Source of the DNA: Kitasatospora paranensis
GTDB taxonomy: Bacteria > Actinomycetota > Actinomycetes > Streptomycetales > Streptomycetaceae
Direction of reading: 5' to 3'
Assembly: GCF_039544005.1 (NCBI RefSeq)
Contig: NZ_BAABKV010000001.1
Location: forward strand, 992,001-1,056,000
DNA length: 64,000 nucleotides
Shown: one piece after another, positions 1 through 9,300 of the stretch
Numbering within the stretch: position 1 is the stretch's first letter
Layout of the letters: every line of letters starts with the position of its first letter
Program-made: the position numbers and the translations under genes
The notes under the pieces: generated by a model
The model's input: only the letters and a program-made list of their open reading frames with translations
Databases searched by the model: none
What the model was told of the DNA's origin: nothing

Positions 1-1
1 C

Positions 2-1084
2 GGCTCGCTGTGGCTGGAGTGCCTGCCCTCCCCGCACCCGGAGGCGGCCGGCGACATGGCCGCCGTCCAGGCCGAGCTGCGGACCCGGTGGGCGCGCATC
101 CTGCAGGTGCCCGAGGGCGCCCGCCGGGTGCGGCGCACGGCCGCCGAACTCGCCGACCTCGTCCGGGAGGAGTTCGCCGAGCCCGGTGCCGGCTGGTCGC
201 TGGCCCGCTACGTCAGCCCGGACGTGCTCGTCCTCGCCGAGGACCGGCAGGCCGTGGAACGCGGCGAGTTCGAGCTGGTGCTCGGTGAGATGCACTGCGC
301 GCTCAACACCATGGGCGCCTCACTCTTCGTCCACCAGCACCCCGACCGGGCCGCGCTGGTGGCCGAGACCACCCGCGACTTCCCCGGCCCGCGGCTGCTG
401 CCGATGCTGGCCAAGGAGCTCCCGCTCAAGTGGTCCGCCCGCAGCCGCCCCTCGCTGGACCGGCCCGAGGACTACTACGTCGCACTGGTCGACCAGACCG
501 GCGACCCGCACCGGCCGCGCACCGTACTGAGCGCCGACGTCACGGTGGAGGACCGCGCCGGCCGACTGGTCGCCGTGCTCCCCGACGGCACCGAGTTCGG
601 CCTGCTGGACGCCTACGCCAACACCCTCACCCAGCGGGTGATGGACCGCTTCACGCTGCGCCCCGAGGGCGAGCACACGCCCCGGATCACCATCGACAAG
701 GTGGTCGTGGCCCGCGAGACCTGGGTCTTCCCGGTCGCCGAGGCGGCGTTCGCCGAGGAGAAGGGCGAGGCCGAGCGCTTCGTCCGGGCCCGCCACTGGC
801 AGCGCGTCCACGATCTGCCGCGCTTCGTCTTCGTCGTCTCCCCGGCCGAACCCCGTCCGTTCTACGTGGACTTCGAGAGCCCGCTCTACGTCACCATCCT
901 CGCCAAGGCGATCCGCCGGCTGGCCCGCAAGGACCCGGACGCCCGGCTCACCGTCAGCGAGATGCTGCCCACTCCCGAGCAGGCCTGGCTGACCGACGAC
1001 GAGGGCCGCACCTACACCTCCGAACTGCGCTTCGTCGCCGTCGACCGGTCGGTGACCGAGCCCGCCGGGAACGGGGCACCGTGA
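2..1084 (+). CDS. LanB-like protein, glutamylation-domain type (5' end outside window)
   Basis: This is the C-terminal ~360 residues of a lantibiotic-dehydratase N-terminal-domain (Lant_dehydr_N) protein. The reading frame is open from the first bases, so the start lies upstream of the window. It aligns along its whole length with the protein at 3832-6107, sharing blocks such as LFVHQHPD, VVARETW, RPFYVDF and LPTPEQ-WLTDD, and ends YTSELRFVAVD plus a short tail. Family knowledge: this domain transfers glutamate from glutamyl-tRNA to Ser/Thr in LanB enzymes, or an amino acid to a peptide C-terminus in PEARLs. No C-terminal elimination (SpaB_C) domain follows; the next gene starts on the stop codon. 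Translational coupling to the A domain gene places it in the NRPS operon. Whether it acts on a carrier-bound amino acid is inference. Confidence 0.8.
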   Translation, partial: GSLWLECLPSPHPEAAGDMAAVQAELRTRWARILQVPEGARRVRRTAAELADLVREEFAEPGAGWSLARYVSPDVLVLAEDRQAVERGEFELVLGEMHCALNTMGASLFVHQHPDRAALVAETTRDFPGPRLLPMLAKELPLKWSARSRPSLDRPEDYYVALVDQTGDPHRPRTVLSADVTVEDRAGRLVAVLPDGTEFGLLDAYANTLTQRVMDRFTLRPEGEHTPRITIDKVVVARETWVFPVAEAAFAEEKGEAERFVRARHWQRVHDLPRFVFVVSPAEPRPFYVDFESPLYVTILAKAIRRLARKDPDARLTVSEMLPTPEQAWLTDDEGRTYTSELRFVAVDRSVTEPAGNGAP

Positions 1085-2583
1085 TGCGCACCTTCGTCGA
1101 CGACATCGCCGGGCACGCCGCCCGGCACCCCGGCCGGGTGGCGCTCAGCACCCCCGACGGCGACCTCCGGTACGCCGAACTCGCCGCCCGCGTCGAGACG
1201 CTGGCCGGCGCCCTGCACGCCCGCGGCGCCCGGCCCGAGACGGTCTGCGCAGTGGCCCTGGACCGCGGCGCCGACGCGGTCGCGGCGGTGGCCGCCGTGG
1301 TGCGCACGGGCGCGGCCTTCCTCACCCTGGACGTGGACCAGCCGCCGGCCCGGCTGGCGGCACTCGTCCGCAGCGGCGGCGCCGACCTGCTGCTCACCAC
1401 GTCCGCCCTCGCCGCCCGGCTCGAACTGCCCGTCCCCGGACCGCCGGTGCTCGTCGACCGGCCGGCACCGGACGCGGCCGCCGCACCGCCCGCCGGGCCC
1501 GATCCGGACACCCTCGCGTACGTCAGCCACACCTCCGGCTCGACCGGCGAACCCAGCGCCGTCCTGGTCGAGCACCGCGGCCTGGACTCCTACCTGCGCT
1601 TCACCGCCCGCGAGTTCGGCCTCGGCCCGGAGACCGTGGCACTCCAGGTCGCACCGCTCGGCTACGACGCGTCGATCCGGGACACCTTCGCCCCGCTGCT
1701 GGCGGGCGGGCGAGTGGTCGTCCTGCCCCGCGCGGACGTGCTGCGCCCCGGCCCGTTCGGCGCCGCGGTGCGCAGCCACGGCGTGAACACCCTGCTGAGC
1801 ACCACCCCCTCCTTCCTCTCCTTCCTGGCCGGACAGCCGGACGCGGCCGGGCTGCTGGCGGGTGTCCGGCTGGTGCTCTCCAGCGGCGAGTCGCTGCGGC
1901 CCTTCCTGACCGCCGGCGGACGGTCCCTGATCGCGGGCGAGCTGGTCAACCAGTACGGCCCCACGGAGTGCACGATGACCTCCACCCGGTACCGGGTGCC
2001 GGCCGTCCCGGACACCGGCGCCGACCTCGTCGGCACGCCGATCGACGGGGTCGTCGTCCGGCTGCTCGACGACGCCCTCGCGCCGGTCGCCGAGGGCGCC
2101 GTCGGCGAGGTGTGCATCGGCGGGAACGGGGTGGCCCGCGGCTACCGCGGACGGCCCGGCCGCACCGCCGAACTCTTCGTCCCCGACCCGCTCGGCCCGC
2201 CCGGCAGCCGGCTCTACCGCACCGGCGACCTGGCCGCGGCCGGGCCCGACGGGCTCCGCTACCTGGGCCGCACCGACCGCCAGGTCAAGATCCGCGGCCA
2301 CCGGGCCGACCCCGCCGAGGTGGAGGGCGTCCTGCTGGCCCACCCGCAGGTGGCCGGCGCGGTGGTCGCGGCCGAGAGCGACGACCAGGGCCGTGTGTTC
2401 CTGGTCGCGCACGTCGCCGGTGCGCTCGCCGGCACCACCGACGCGGCGCTCCGCACCCACCTCGGCAGCGCCCTGCCGCCGCACCTGATGCCCCGCCGGT
2501 TCGTCCGGCACACGCACCTGCCCACCACGCGCAGCGGCAAGACCGACCGCCGGGCGCTGTCCGGAAGCGGCGGCGCACGGTGA
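1084..2583 (+). CDS. Free-standing NRPS adenylation domain
   Basis: A roughly 500-residue AMP-forming adenylation protein with no fused carrier or condensation domain. The A3 phosphate-binding loop HTSGSTGEP (about residue 150), YDASIRD (A4), NQYGPTEC (A5), YRTGDL (A7), QVKIRGHR (A8) and the A10 lysine in RSGKTDRRAL are all present, so it should be active. Aligning the pocket to GrsA by eye gives D-A-R-S-L-S-Q-M-T-K, which I cannot match to a known substrate. The start overlaps the preceding stop; a GTG three bases earlier is equally possible. A free carrier protein follows 1 kb downstream, so the likely role is to load that protein in trans. No MbtH-like protein is visible in the window. Confidence 0.9.
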   Translation: MRTFVDDIAGHAARHPGRVALSTPDGDLRYAELAARVETLAGALHARGARPETVCAVALDRGADAVAAVAAVVRTGAAFLTLDVDQPPARLAALVRSGGADLLLTTSALAARLELPVPGPPVLVDRPAPDAAAAPPAGPDPDTLAYVSHTSGSTGEPSAVLVEHRGLDSYLRFTAREFGLGPETVALQVAPLGYDASIRDTFAPLLAGGRVVVLPRADVLRPGPFGAAVRSHGVNTLLSTTPSFLSFLAGQPDAAGLLAGVRLVLSSGESLRPFLTAGGRSLIAGELVNQYGPTECTMTSTRYRVPAVPDTGADLVGTPIDGVVVRLLDDALAPVAEGAVGEVCIGGNGVARGYRGRPGRTAELFVPDPLGPPGSRLYRTGDLAAAGPDGLRYLGRTDRQVKIRGHRADPAEVEGVLLAHPQVAGAVVAAESDDQGRVFLVAHVAGALAGTTDAALRTHLGSALPPHLMPRRFVRHTHLPTTRSGKTDRRALSGSGGAR

Positions 2584-2623
2584 GCGGGCGGGCACGGCCG
2601 CGCCCCTGGAAGGAGATCCGGGC

Positions 2624-3563
2624 ATGACCACCGCCGTCACCCAACTGGGCCCCTCCGACGTGCACTCGGCCGCCGGGCGGATCGCCGGACACGTCCGGCG
2701 CACCCCGGTGCTCCCGCTGCTGCCCGGTGTGCTGATCAAGGCCGAGAACCGCCAGCACAGCGGCTCGTTCAAGCTGCGCGGTGCCGCCAACGCCGTTCTC
2801 GCGCTCGGCGCCGACCGGATCGTCACCGGTTCCTCCGGCAACCACGGCATCGCGCTGGCGCGGCTGGCCGGCACCCTCGGGTTCCGGCTGACGGTCGTCC
2901 TCGCGGCCGGCGCCAACCCGGCCAAGGCGGCGCTCATCCAGGCGCTCGGCGCACGCACCCTGACGGTGCCGGGCGGCGTGGCCGAACGCGAGGTCAGGGC
3001 GCGCGACCTGGCGCAGGAGACGGGCGCCGCGTTCGTCCCGTCCTCCGACCACCCGCTGATCGTGGCGGGCCAGGGCACGGTCGGCAGCGAGATCCTCGCC
3101 GACGTGCCAGACATCGACACCGTCTACGTCCCCACCGGGGGCGGCGGACTGCTCGCCGGGGTCTGCCTCGCGGCGTACGGCAGGCCCGTCCGGGTGGTGG
3201 GCGTCGAACCCGCCGCCACGCCCCGCTACGCCCGCTCGCTGGCCGCCGGCCGGCCGCTGCGGCTGCCGCCGAGCGCAACCGTCGCCGACGGGCTCCGCGG
3301 CCAGCAGCCGGGCCTCGTGCCCTACCCGATCATCCGCGACCGGGTCGACGACCTCGTCGCGGTCGCCGACTCCGAGATCCTCGCCGCCACCGCTCTGCTG
3401 GGCCGGTGCGGGGTCGAGGCCGAGCCCAGCGGAGCCGTCGCCCTGGCCGGGGCGCTGCGCGCCGGCCGTCGCGGCGACCGCGCCGTTGCCGTCGTCTCCG
3501 GCGGCAACACCACCGCGGCCCTGCGGGCCGCGACCGTCCGTTCCCCCTCAAGGAGCTCGCATG
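2624..3563 (+). CDS. PLP enzyme, threonine dehydratase / serine racemase family (apparent frameshift at 3' end)
   Basis: Fold-type II PLP enzyme of about 313 residues. The PLP lysine sits in SGSFKLRGA (about residue 50), substrate loop SSGNHG and phosphate-binding PTGGGG follow, and VSGGNT lies near the C-terminus, as in threonine dehydratases, serine racemases and related ammonia-lyases. AAGGAG lies about 10 bases before the ATG. As sequenced, the frame runs to 3658 and overlaps the carrier gene by 98 bases with a low-quality tail. One extra C in the C5 run at 3543-3547 would end it at TGA 3561-3563, overlapping the next ATG, so I treat the long overlap as an artefact. In this operon it probably makes or consumes an unusual beta-substituted amino acid. 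Simple threonine deamination is the alternative. Confidence 0.8.
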
Positions 3564-3821
3564 ACCACCGTCGACACCACCGTCCTGACCGCCACGACCG
3601 AGGACCTGCTGGTCACCGTCTTCCGGGAGTCCCTCGGCGCGCCCGGCCTCGACCGTGACAGCGACTTCTACGAGGCCGGCGGCGACTCGCTCACCGCGTT
3701 CCAGATCACCAGCCGGCTGCAGGAGGCGCTCGGGGTGGAGGTGCCGGTCGCCCTGGTGTTCGCCTACCCGACCCCGGCCGACCTCGCCGCCGTCGTCGAC
3801 GCCGACTTCGCCCAGGCGTGA
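3561..3821 (+). CDS. Free-standing peptidyl carrier protein
   Basis: An 86-residue acyl/peptidyl carrier protein. The phosphopantetheine attachment serine is in GGDSLTAF (about residue 42), and the four-helix PCP pattern (DFYEAGGDSL, VPVALVFAYPTPADLA) is intact. A strong ribosome binding site, AAGGAG, lies about 7 bases before the ATG. Lying between the free A domain, the PLP enzyme and a LanB-like protein, it is probably loaded by the A domain, holds the amino acid for modification and donates it to the first condensation domain of the synthetase starting at 6362. That order is inference from gene layout; no docking domain was recognised. Confidence 0.92.
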   Translation: MTTVDTTVLTATTEDLLVTVFRESLGAPGLDRDSDFYEAGGDSLTAFQITSRLQEALGVEVPVALVFAYPTPADLAAVVDADFAQA

Positions 3822-3831
3822 GGGGCCGGCC

Positions 3832-6107
3832 GTGAGCGACATGTATCTGCCCGGCGGGCGCTGGCGGCTGTGGGAGCAGTTCGCGCTGCGCGGGCCGGGT
3901 TCCCGGCCGACGGCGTGCTGCGGCTGGCACCGGCCGGACTCGCCGAGGCCGCCGACAAGTTCGGGCCACGGGAGCAGCTCGCGGGCGAGCGGTGGGACGG
4001 CTTCGCCGCCGGGTTCGCCGAGGCCGCCGTGGAGACCTCGCGCGCCCTCCAGGACATCGCCCGCACGCCCGCCTTCCGGGAGGCGGTGGCGTGGCAGAAC
4101 CGGCCGGTGCTCGACTCGGGCATCAGGCCGTTCCTCGACTGGACGCCCACCGCGGCCGGACGCACCAGCATGCCGCGCCAGCGCGAGGAGTTGGTCGCCC
4201 ACTACTGGCAGCGGTTCTGCGTCAAGAACGACACCATCGGCTTCTTCGGCCCCGTCGGCTGGGGCCGCTGGGACCCCGGTACCGAAGGCCTGGCCGTCGA
4301 TCCGGGCCGCGGGCTGGTCGCCGGAACCGAGGTGTACTTCGCCAGTTGGGCGATCGACGCGCTGGCCGCCACGATCGGCGCCGACCCGGCGCTCCGGCCG
4401 TGGGTGGCGCCCCGGCGGGTGCCGTTCGTCCGGCTGGACGGCGACCGGGTCGTGGTCCCGGGCCGGCCGCCGCAGCCCGTCGACCCGCAGGCCGCGGCCG
4501 TGCTGGCGCTCTGCGACGGCACCCGGCCGGCCCGCGCGATCGCCACCGCGCTGCCGGACACCGACGTGCCCGCCGTCCTGGCCGACCTGGTGGCCCGCCG
4601 GTGGGTGGTCCACCGGCTGGAGGTCCCGGCCGGCGCACGGCCCGAACGCGCCCTGCGGGCCTGGCTGGAGGGGGTGGGCGACCCGGCTCCCCGGCAGCGC
4701 GGGCTGGCCGCCCTGGACGTCCTGGAACTCGCCCGGGCCCGGGTGCGGGCCGCCGAGGGCGCGGACGCCGTGGTGGCCGCCCTCACCGCGCTGGAGGGGG
4801 TGTTCGTCGCCCTCACCGAGACCGCCGCGGTGCGGGAGAAGGCGGCCGGCACGGCACCCTGCCGGTCGGTCGTGTACGCCGACTGCCGCCGGTCCGCGAC
4901 CGCCCGGCTCGGCCCGGCCGTCCGGGACGCACTGGCCCCGCTGGCGCCCCTGCTGGCCAGTGCCGGATGGCTGACGGCGCGGCTCGCCGCCGAGGTCATG
5001 TCCCGGGCCCGCGAGGTGTACGCCGGGCTCGCCGCCCGGGGGCCGGTGGACCTGGCCGCGTTCTGGTTCGCCTGCATGCCCGTCCTGCACGGCGACGCCC
5101 GGGTGGCGGCGGCGCGGCTCCAGGACGAGTTCCAGGCGCACTGGGCGGCGATCGTGGCCGCGCCGCCGGGTGCCCGGCGGGTGCGGCTGACGCTCGACGA
5201 CGTGGCCGGCCCCGTCCGCGAACGCTTCGGGGAGAGCGGCGGCGGCTGGACGGCGGCGCACTACCTCAGCCCGGACGTGATGGTGGCCGCGGACTCCCCG
5301 GAGGCCGCCGCCCGCGGCGACGTCGACCTGGTGCTCGGCGAACTCCACCTGGCGGCCAACACCCTGGGCGCCTCGCTCTTCGTCCACCAGCACCCCGACC
5401 CGGGCGAACTCCTCGCCCTCACCGACCGCGACCACCCCGGCCCCCGGCTCATGCCGCTGCTGCCCAAGGAGCACCGCTCCCGGCTCTCCACGCGGGTGCG
5501 GCACGCGCTCGTCCGGCCGGTGGACCACCAGGTCGCGCTGGTCGACTTCACGGCCGAACCGGGCCGGGAGCACACGGCGATGAGTGCGGACGTGGCGGTG
5601 ACCGAACGCGACGGCGAGCTCGTCGTGGTGCTGCCGGACGGCGCCGAGTTCCCTGCCGTGGACGTGTTCGCGCACGTCCTCACCACCCTGGCGATGGACC
5701 TGTTCAAGATCCTTCCGGAGGCCGACCGCGCACCGCGGGTCACCGTGGACCGGCTCGTGGTGGCCCGGGAGACCTGGCGGCTGCCCGCCGCCGGACCCGC
5801 CTTCGCGACCGAGAAGGACGAGGGCCGCCGGTTCGTCCGGGCCCGGCACTGGCGGGAGGAACACGGGCTGCCCCGCTTCGTGTTCGTGGTCTCGCCCACC
5901 GAGTCCCGGCCCTTCTACGTCGACTTCGACAGCCCGGTCTACGTCACCGTCCTCGCCAAGGCGATGCGCCGGCTGGCCCGCAAGGACCCGGACGGGCGGA
6001 TCACCGTCACGGAGATGCTGCCCACGCCGGAACAGACCTGGCTGACCGACGACCAGGGCGGAACCTATACCTCCGAACTGCGGCTGGTCGCGGTCGACGA
6101 GGCGTAG
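3832..6107 (+). CDS. LanB-like protein lacking the elimination domain (one apparent frameshift)
   Basis: About 758 residues after repair. It starts GTG at 3832 (MSDMYLPGGRWRLWEQFALR) and continues in another frame as GFPADGVLRLAPAGL; one G missing from the run at 3892-3895 explains the break. The whole protein is Lant_dehydr_N-like: NRPVLDSG, RFCVKNDTIGFFGP and SWAIDAL in the N-terminal part, then LFVHQHPD, RPFYVDF and LPTPEQTWLTDD. Length matches glutamylation-only split LanB subunits and PEARLs; full LanB enzymes run to about 1000 residues because of an extra elimination domain, and none is encoded in this window. It is the last gene before a strong hairpin. Likely a tRNA-dependent aminoacyl transferase acting on an NRPS intermediate or small peptide; the substrate is unknown. 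Confidence 0.85.
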
Positions 6108-6143
6108 CGCCCGGCCTCCCGTCCCTCCCGCACGTGCGGCGAA

Positions 6144-6183
6144 CGCGGCGGGCCCGCCCGGACACCCGGGCCGGCCCGCCGCG
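6144..6183 (+). terminator. GC-rich hairpin after the LanB-like gene
   Basis: Perfect 10-base arms (6144-6153 with 6174-6183) enclose a second small hairpin, CCCGG-aca-CCGGG type. It sits 37 bases after the LanB-like stop and about 180 bases before the first NRPS start, so it may end the upstream operon or attenuate read-through into the synthetase genes. There is no U-tract, as is usual in actinomycetes. Confidence 0.55.
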
Positions 6184-6253
6184 CCCGCATGCCCCGACTC
6201 GCCCGCGTGCCCCGCCGCACCCACGTGCCCCGCTGGGCCCGCATGCCCCGACG
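6182..6253. repeat. Four imperfect 18-bp tandem repeats
   Basis: Four consecutive 18-base units (6182, 6200, 6218, 6236), each carrying CCCGC or CCCAC followed by rTGCCCCG, lie between the LanB-like gene and the first NRPS gene. The period is a multiple of three, but no credible gene reads through them. The rest of the 6108-6361 gap holds the hairpin above and a GGAGG ribosome binding site at 6351-6355. Confidence 0.7.
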
Positions 6254-6361
6254 CGAAGAAACTCCCGCACCCGGGGCTGCGCGCGGGGCTGCGTCTTCTT
6301 CCCTGGTGACGGGTCTCCCCGGACGGCAGTCTGCTGGAAAACACCGGCATGGAGGCCCACA

Positions 6362-9300
6362 GTGACAGCAGGAGCAGCCCCCGACGGGGCGAGGCAAGGC
6401 GACGACACCCGCACGGCATCCTTCGCTCAGCGGCGGCTGTGGTTCCTCGACCAGCTCGCCCGCGACTCCTCCGGCTCCCTGCTGCCGCTGGCGCTGCGTC
6501 TGCGCGGCCCGCTCGACGTGCCGGCGCTGGAGCGCTCGCTGAAGGGCGTGGTGGACCGCCACGAGGTGCTCCGGACCCGCTTCACCGCGGTCGACGGCGA
6601 GCCGGTGCCGCGGGTGGACCCGCCCGGCAGCGCTGTCCTGGAGCGGATGGAGGCGGGCAGCGCCGAGGAGGTGTTCGCCACCGAGCTGGCCCGGCCGATG
6701 GATCTGGCCACCCGGCACCCGCTGCGGATGACGCTGGCCCGGCTGGCCCCGGACGAGCACCTGCTGCTGGTGGTCGTCCACCACATCGCCGTCGACGGCT
6801 GGTCCTGGGACATCCTGCTCCGCGAACTGACCGCCGGCTACCGGGGGAGAGCGTCGAGCCGCCCGCGCTGCAGTACGCCGACTTCGCCCGCGCCCAGCAC
6901 ACCCGCCTCGCCGGCCCGCGGATGGACCGACTGCTCGGGTACTGGCGGGAGCGCCTGGCCGGGGTCGCCCCGCTCGAACTGCCCACCGACCGGCCCCGGC
7001 CGCGGTTCTGGGACGGCACCGGTGACGTCGTCCGGTTCACGCTGCCGCCCGACCTGGTGGCCGGTGTCGACCGGGTGGCCCGTGCGCACCGGGCGACCAG
7101 GTACATGCTGCTGCTCGCCGTCTACCAAGCCCTGCTGGCCCGTTGCTCGGACCGCACCGACATCGCGGTGTGCACCACGATGGCCGACCGCGGCAGCCCC
7201 GGCACGGCGGGCCTGATCGGTCCGTTCGTCAACACCGTGGTGCTGCGCACCGACCTGTCCGGCGGGCCGGCCTTCGGCGACCTGCTGGACAAGGTCCGGG
7301 CGGGCGCGCTGAAGGACCTGTCGCACGCCGACGCCCCGTTCGACCGGGTGGTGGGCGCGGTCGGCGGCGAGCGCGACCTGTCCCGCCACCCGCTGGCCCA
7401 GGCCTCGTTCACCCTGCTGAACGCCGCCCACGAGCCCGTCCGGCTGCCCGGCCTGGACGTGGAGCTGGTGCCGCCGCCGCTCACCGGCACCGCGATGGAC
7501 TTCTTCCTCGACCTCAACCTCTGCCCGGACGGCAGCATCGCCGCCCGCCTCCAGTACGCGACCGCCCTGTTCGACCCGGAGACCGCGCAGGCCTTCGGCG
7601 CCGGGTACGTCGCGCTGCTGCGGGCCTGCCTGGACGAGCCGCGGACGCCGGTGCGCGAGCTCGCCGGGCGGCTGGCCGGCCTGCCCGGCGCCGGCGGCGC
7701 CCGCCCGGCCGAGGAGTGGACCACCGCGCCCGAGCCCGCGGCGGCCGACCTGCCGCCGGTCGCGGTGGCCGACGCCCCGGACGCGGTCGCGCTGGTCTGC
7801 GCGGACCGGACCGTCACCTATGCCGAACTCGACGGCCTGACCGGCGGGTTGGCCGCCTCGCTGGTGGCGGCCGGCGTCCGCCCGGGCAGCCCGGTCGGTG
7901 TCCTGCTCCGGCGCGGGATCTGGCCGGTGGCGGCCATGGCCGCGATCTGGCGGGCGGGCGGCGCGTACGTCCCGCTCGATCCCGATCTGCCGGTGCAGCG
8001 GCTGGAGTTCATGCTGCGGGAGGCCGGGGTCGAGACCGTGGTGGCCGACCGGATGACGGCCGGGCTCGCGGCCGGGCTCGGCGTGCGGACCGTGCATGTC
8101 GACACCGTGCGGCCGGACGCGGACGGGCCCCGGCACCGACCCGACCCGCAGGACCTCGCGCACGTCATCTTCACCTCCGGCTCGACCGGCCGGCCCAAGG
8201 CGGTCGGCGTCGAGCACCACGCGCTGGCCTCCCATGTCGCCGCCGCCCGCGACCGGTTCGGCATCACCGCCGAGGACGCGGTGCTGGCGTTCGCCTCGTT
8301 CTCCTTCGACGCGTCGCTCGACCAGCTGCTGCCGGCGCTCACCTGCGGCGCCCGGGTCATCGTCCGTCCGGACGAGCCGTGGCTGCCCACCCAGGTGCCC
8401 GAGGTGGTCGAACGGCACGGCGTCACCGTCGTCAACGTGCCGCCCACCTACTGGACGGAGCTGGCGTTCTCGCTCGACCGCCGGGCCGCGGCGGCCCTCT
8501 CCTCACTGCGGCTGCTGATCCTGGGCGGCGAGTCCGTGCCGGTCGGCGCCCTGGAGGCGTGGCGGGCCGCGGTGCCCGGGGCCCGGGTGGTCAACGCCTA
8601 CGGCCCGACCGAGACCACCGTCACCTCCACCACCTACGAGGTGGGCGGACCGGTGGCCGGGCCGGTGCCGATCGGGCGTCCGCTGGGCGGCCGCCGGGTC
8701 CACGTGGTGGACGGGCACGACGAGCCCGTCCCGGTCGGCGTGCCGGGCGAGCTGCTGATCGGCGGCCCCGAGGTGGCCCGCGGCTATCTCGGGCGGCCCG
8801 CGCTGACCGCGGAGCGGTTCGTCCCCGACCCGTTCGGGCCGCCGGGCGCCCGGCTCTACCGCACCGGCGACGTCGTGCGGTGGCTGCCCACCGGGGATCT
8901 GGAGTTCCTCGGCCGGCGCGACGACCAGGTCAAGATCCGCGGCTTCCGGATCGAACTGGGCGAGGTGGAGGCCGTGCTGCGGGACTTCCCGGGCGTGGTC
9001 GCCGCGGCCGTCCGGCCGGACCCGGCCACCGGACGGAGCCTGGCCGGGTACGTGGTCGCCCCGTCCTTCGACCCCGCCGCGCTGCGCGCCTGGTGCGCCG
9101 AACGGCTGCCGCAGTACGCCGTCCCCTCGGACTTCACGGCCCTGGACGCGCTGCCGGTCACCAGCTCCGGCAAGCTGGACCGGGCCGCCCTGCCCGATCC
9201 CCGCCCCGACCGGGCCGCGGGCGGCGCCGCGTACGTCGAGCCGCGCACCGACGACGAGCGCGTCATCGCCTCGGTCTGGGCCGACGTGCTGGGGGTCGAC

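Noticed and set aside
2624..3658. A real 98-base overlap between the PLP enzyme and carrier protein genes
   Set aside because: The extra residues are low-complexity; restoring one C in the run at 3543-3547 gives a normal ATGA overlap.
3655..4974. Long open frame overlapping the carrier and LanB-like genes
   Set aside because: Beyond the first ~20 codons of the LanB-like gene it is a Pro/Ser/Arg-rich shadow; protein similarity to the paralogue continues in the other frame.
6182..6253. CRISPR array
   Set aside because: The 18-bp units are contiguous with no spacers and are imperfect; no cas genes are present.
3330..6419. Minus-strand open frame of over 1000 codons opposite the LanB-like gene
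   Set aside because: Antisense open frames of this length are normal at over 70% GC; the composition (His/Arg/Gly-rich) and lack of motifs mark it as a shadow.
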